In this document: positions 61,529 to 64,000 of the stretch, piece by piece
Layout: every line of letters begins with the position of its first letter
Numbering within the stretch: position 1 is the stretch's first letter
Source of the DNA: Aeromicrobium flavum
GTDB taxonomy: Bacteria > Actinomycetota > Actinomycetes > Propionibacteriales > Nocardioidaceae
Length of the DNA stretch: 64,000 nucleotides
Reading direction: 5' to 3'
NCBI RefSeq assembly: GCF_007992115.1
Contig: NZ_BJZQ01000013.1
Location: 28,033-92,032 of the forward strand
The notes under the pieces: model-generated
What the model saw: the letters and a program-made list of their open reading frames with translations, nothing else
The model's database searches: none
Told to the model about the DNA's origin: nothing
Program-made: the position numbers and the translations under genes

Positions 61529-63613
61529 TCAGGCGTCGATGAGCTCGGTGTCGATCTCGTAGGCGCCCTGGATGATGAACTCCTTGCGTGGCGGGACCTC
61601 GTTGCCCATGAGCAGCTCGAAGACGTCGGCCGAGGCCTCGGCGTCGTCGACGGTGAGCCGGCGCAGGGTGCGGTGGCGCGGGTCCATCGTGGTCTCGGCC
61701 AGCTGGTCGGCGTCCATCTCGCCCAGGCCCTTGTAGCGCTGGGGCGCGTCCTTCCAGCGGACGTTGCGCTTCTTCAGCTGCGCCAGCGTGCGCTGCAGCT
61801 CGGGGTCGGAGTACGTGTAGATGTACTTGTCCTGCCCCTTCTTGGGCGAGACCAGCTCGATCCGGTGCAGCGGCGGGACGGCCGTGTAGACCCGCCCGGC
61901 CTCGACCAGGGGTCGCATGTACCGGAAGAACAGCGTGGCCAGCAGACAACGGATGTGGGCGCCGTCGGAGTCGGCGTCGGCCATGAAGATGATGCGGCCG
62001 TAACGGGCGGCGTCGAGGTCGAACGTCCGCCCCGAGCCCGCGCCGACGACCTGGATGATCGACGAGCACTCGGCGTTCTTCAGCATGTCGCCGATGCTGG
62101 CCTTCTGGACGTTGAGGATCTTGCCGCGGATCGGCAGCAGCGCCTGGAACTCGGCGTCGCGCGCCGACTTCGCGGTGCCGAGCGCCGAGTCGCCCTCCAC
62201 GATGAACAGCTCGGAGCGGTCGACGTCGTTGCTGCGGCAGTCGGCCAGCTTGGCGGGCAGGGCGCTGGACTCGAGGGCGTTCTTGCGCCGCTGCGTGTCG
62301 CGGTGCTGACGGGCCGCCAGGCGCGTGCGGGACGCCCCGACGACCTTCTCCATCACCAGCTTCGCCTTGGCCTTCTGGGCCGTCTTGGTGGTCGTGAGGA
62401 ACGCCTTGAGCTCGCGCGCCACGATCTTGTTGACGATCCTGGTGACGGCGGGCGTGCCCAGCACCTCCTTCGTCTGGCCCTCGAACTGCGGCTCGGCGAG
62501 GTTGACCGTGACGACCGCGGTGAGGCCCTCGAGGACGTCGTCCTTGATGACGTCGGGGTCGCCGTTCTTCAGCATCCGCGAGTTGCGCAGGACCTCGTTG
62601 AACGTCTTGGTGACGCCACGCTCGAAGCCGGAGACGTGCGTGCCGCCCTTGGGCGTGGCGATGATGTTGACGAAGGACTTCACGACGGTGTCGTAGTCGG
62701 TGCCCCAGCGCAGCGCGACGTCGACGCCCAGCGTGCGCTCGACGTCCTGCGGCGTCATGTGGCCCTTGGAGTCCAGCACGGGCACCGTCTCGACGAACGT
62801 GTCCTCGCCCTGGATGCGCAGGACCTCGTTGACGGCCGTGTCCGAGGCGAGGAACTCGCAGAACTCCGAGATGCCGCCCTCGTGGAAGAACTCCTCCTCC
62901 AGCACCTCGTCGCCGCGCTCGTCGCGGATGACGATGCGCAGGCCGGGCACGAGGAACGAGGTCTGGCGCGCGCGACCGACGAGGTCCTCGTAGGCGAACT
63001 TGGCGCCCTTGATGAAGATCTGGGGGTCGGCCCAGTAGCGCACGCGCGTGCCGGTGCGGGACTTGGCGACCTTGCCGACCTTGCGCAGCGTGTTGTCGGG
63101 CGTGAAGTCGGCGTCGGCGCCGTCGCCGGCGAACACGCCGGGCACCCCGCGCCGGAAGGACATCGCCCAGGTGGCGCCGCCCTTGTCGACCTCGACGTCG
63201 AGGCGCGCCGAGAGCGCGTTGACGACCGAGGCGCCGACGCCGTGCAGGCCGCCGGTGGCGTTGTAGGAGCCGCCGCCGAACTTCCCGCCCGCGTGCAGCT
63301 TGGTGTAGACGACCTCGACGCCGGTCAGGCCCGTCTTGGGCTCGATGTCGACCGGGACGCCACGACCGTCGTCACGGACCTCGACGGAGCCGTCGGCGTG
63401 GAGCACGACCGCAATGTGCGAGCCGTGCCCGCCCAGGGCCTCGTCGACGGAGTTGTCGATGATCTCCCACAGGCAGTGCATGAGTCCGCGGGTGTCGGTC
63501 GAGCCGATGTACATGCCGGGCCGCTTGCGCACCGCTTCGAGTCCCTCGAGGACGAGCAGATTGCGTGCGTCGTAAGTCGAAATGTCCGGTTCCTCCTGGT
63601 TCAGGTGCCCCAC
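61529..63613 (-). CDS. parE: DNA topoisomerase IV/gyrase-type subunit B
   Basis: ATPase and Toprim subunit partner of ParC, 694 residues. GHKL motifs are EIIDNSVDEAL, DDGRGVPV and ATGGLHGVGASVVNALS; the Toprim domain has EGDSAL and the metal-binding DADSDGAH. The start GTG 63613 has TACGGT five bases upstream. A strong AGGAGG lies inside the first codons at about 63591-63596, with an in-frame ATT eight bases later, an unusual alternative start. Faces the carbonic anhydrase gene. Confidence 0.92.
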   Translation of the reverse strand: MGHLNQEEPDISTYDARNLLVLEGLEAVRKRPGMYIGSTDTRGLMHCLWEIIDNSVDEALGGHGSHIAVVLHADGSVEVRDDGRGVPVDIEPKTGLTGVEVVYTKLHAGGKFGGGSYNATGGLHGVGASVVNALSARLDVEVDKGGATWAMSFRRGVPGVFAGDGADADFTPDNTLRKVGKVAKSRTGTRVRYWADPQIFIKGAKFAYEDLVGRARQTSFLVPGLRIVIRDERGDEVLEEEFFHEGGISEFCEFLASDTAVNEVLRIQGEDTFVETVPVLDSKGHMTPQDVERTLGVDVALRWGTDYDTVVKSFVNIIATPKGGTHVSGFERGVTKTFNEVLRNSRMLKNGDPDVIKDDVLEGLTAVVTVNLAEPQFEGQTKEVLGTPAVTRIVNKIVARELKAFLTTTKTAQKAKAKLVMEKVVGASRTRLAARQHRDTQRRKNALESSALPAKLADCRSNDVDRSELFIVEGDSALGTAKSARDAEFQALLPIRGKILNVQKASIGDMLKNAECSSIIQVVGAGSGRTFDLDAARYGRIIFMADADSDGAHIRCLLATLFFRYMRPLVEAGRVYTAVPPLHRIELVSPKKGQDKYIYTYSDPELQRTLAQLKKRNVRWKDAPQRYKGLGEMDADQLAETTMDPRHRTLRRLTVDDAEASADVFELLMGNEVPPRKEFIIQGAYEIDTELIDA

Positions 63614-63739
63614 CCGTTACCGTATCGAGCCGGACCCACCGGTCCGGACGTGACACGCGCCCACCGCGTGTCCGTGCGCATTTGGCGCGATGAGAGAGTA
63701 TTCATGAAGATGTTCGACCACCGACGAAACGAGGACACC
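63614..63739 (+). promoter_or_regulatory. Divergent region between parE and the Zn-ribbon gene
   Basis: About 126 bases contain the parE promoter on the minus strand (TACGGT) and, on the plus strand, an AT-richer patch TGAGAGAGTATTCATGAAG near 63691-63709 that could supply a -10 region. Transcription starting there would give the small protein a short leader carrying GAGGA. I saw no long palindrome. Confidence 0.4.
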
Positions 63740-63937
63740 GTGAACGCCACTGCTGAGTTCCCCGCCCTCACCACCGCTGATCGTTGCGATCGCTGCGGTG
63801 CGCAGGCCTTCGTCCGCGTCGAGCTGTCCGCTGGTACCGACCTGCTGTTCTGCGGCCACCACGCGCGTCAGCACGAGACGCGGCTGCGGGAGATCGCCGT
63901 CGAGTACCGCGACGAGAGCGACCGCCTGACGGTCTGA
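63740..63937 (+). CDS. Small Zn-ribbon protein (DUF7455-like)
   Basis: About 65 residues from GTG 63740, which has GAGGA five bases upstream; ATG 63704 and 63710 are longer alternatives but have no ribosome site. The core TADRCDRCGAQAFVRVEL and LLFCGHHARQHE provides two cysteines, then a cysteine and histidines, consistent with one zinc site. Similar small proteins accompany parE and sigma-factor genes in actinobacteria. No function is known to me. Confidence 0.82.
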   Translation: MNATAEFPALTTADRCDRCGAQAFVRVELSAGTDLLFCGHHARQHETRLREIAVEYRDESDRLTV

Positions 63938-63970
63938 GTCCCACCCGACGTCCCGTACGAGAAACGGCTC

Positions 63971-64000
63971 GCGGAACGCTCCCCTCGGGGTGCGCTCCGC
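63971..64000 (+). terminator. Hairpin terminator candidate at the window end
   Basis: GCGGA/TCCGC, CGC/GCG and CCCC/GGGG segments pair around a two-base loop with small mismatches. It begins about 34 bases after the Zn-ribbon stop codon. The window ends on the last base of the stem, so any following T-run cannot be seen. Confidence 0.5.

Overview
This is a high-GC actinobacterial chromosome segment of core genome. OpcA, RbpA, WhiA, SepH, PAC2-type chaperone, DUF3159/DUF3710/DUF3093/DUF4193/DUF4235 proteins, and gene order shared with Mycobacterium and Streptomyces all point to Actinomycetota. A Nocardioidaceae-like member of Propionibacteriales (Aeromicrobium or Nocardioides type) is my best guess, but that is an inference. 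I saw no rRNA, tRNA, CRISPR array, prophage or insertion sequence. Coding density is very high and many starts and stops overlap by 1, 4 or 8 bases.

Layout. 1-4627: oxidative pentose phosphate operon pgi(partial)-zwf-opcA-pgl. 4617-8234, minus strand: gap-pgk-tpiA-secG-rbpA, lower glycolysis running into a Sec subunit and an RNA polymerase activator. 8332-16010, minus: uvrA, uvrC, rapZ, yvcK, whiA, i.e. nucleotide excision repair plus the regulatory trio seen across Gram-positives. 16067-22783: MBL hydrolase, orphan P450, APC permease, a TerC membrane protein behind a manganese (yybP-ykoY) riboswitch, and uvrB. 22851-30737: lipid metabolism, with a TetR/SDR/AhpD-like locus, a thiolase divergent from FabG4-like reductase and MaoC hydratase, thioesterase II, and a PAC2 protein. 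30734-36059: dxs, a flavin reductase-like protein and aconitase, the last with a striking 18-bp palindrome in its promoter.

36201-47680 follows the Mycobacterium tuberculosis Rv2689c-Rv2701c order: RNA methyltransferase, KimA-like transporter, divergent ceoB-ceoC potassium regulators, DUF3159, OB-fold, DUF3710, dut, DUF3093, DUF4235, DUF4193, suhB. 47677-56017: ferrochelatase, MFS, SepH, thymidine kinase, phosphodiesterase-like AP-superfamily protein, DUF5998, and a GNAT/acyl-CoA-ligase fusion. 56088-63937: parC and parE flank an LprG-like lipoprotein, a P55-like MFS pump and a beta-carbonic anhydrase, followed by a small Zn-ribbon protein.

Most notable non-coding signals: the Mn riboswitch before terC; two members of a palindromic repeat family with different but self-complementary arms and a shared loop core, both in convergent gaps; a 34-bp tandem duplication of a gene's 3-prime end including the stop codon; the aconitase palindrome; and a recurrent TANNNT box 5-7 bases before start codons, which implies many leaderless transcripts.
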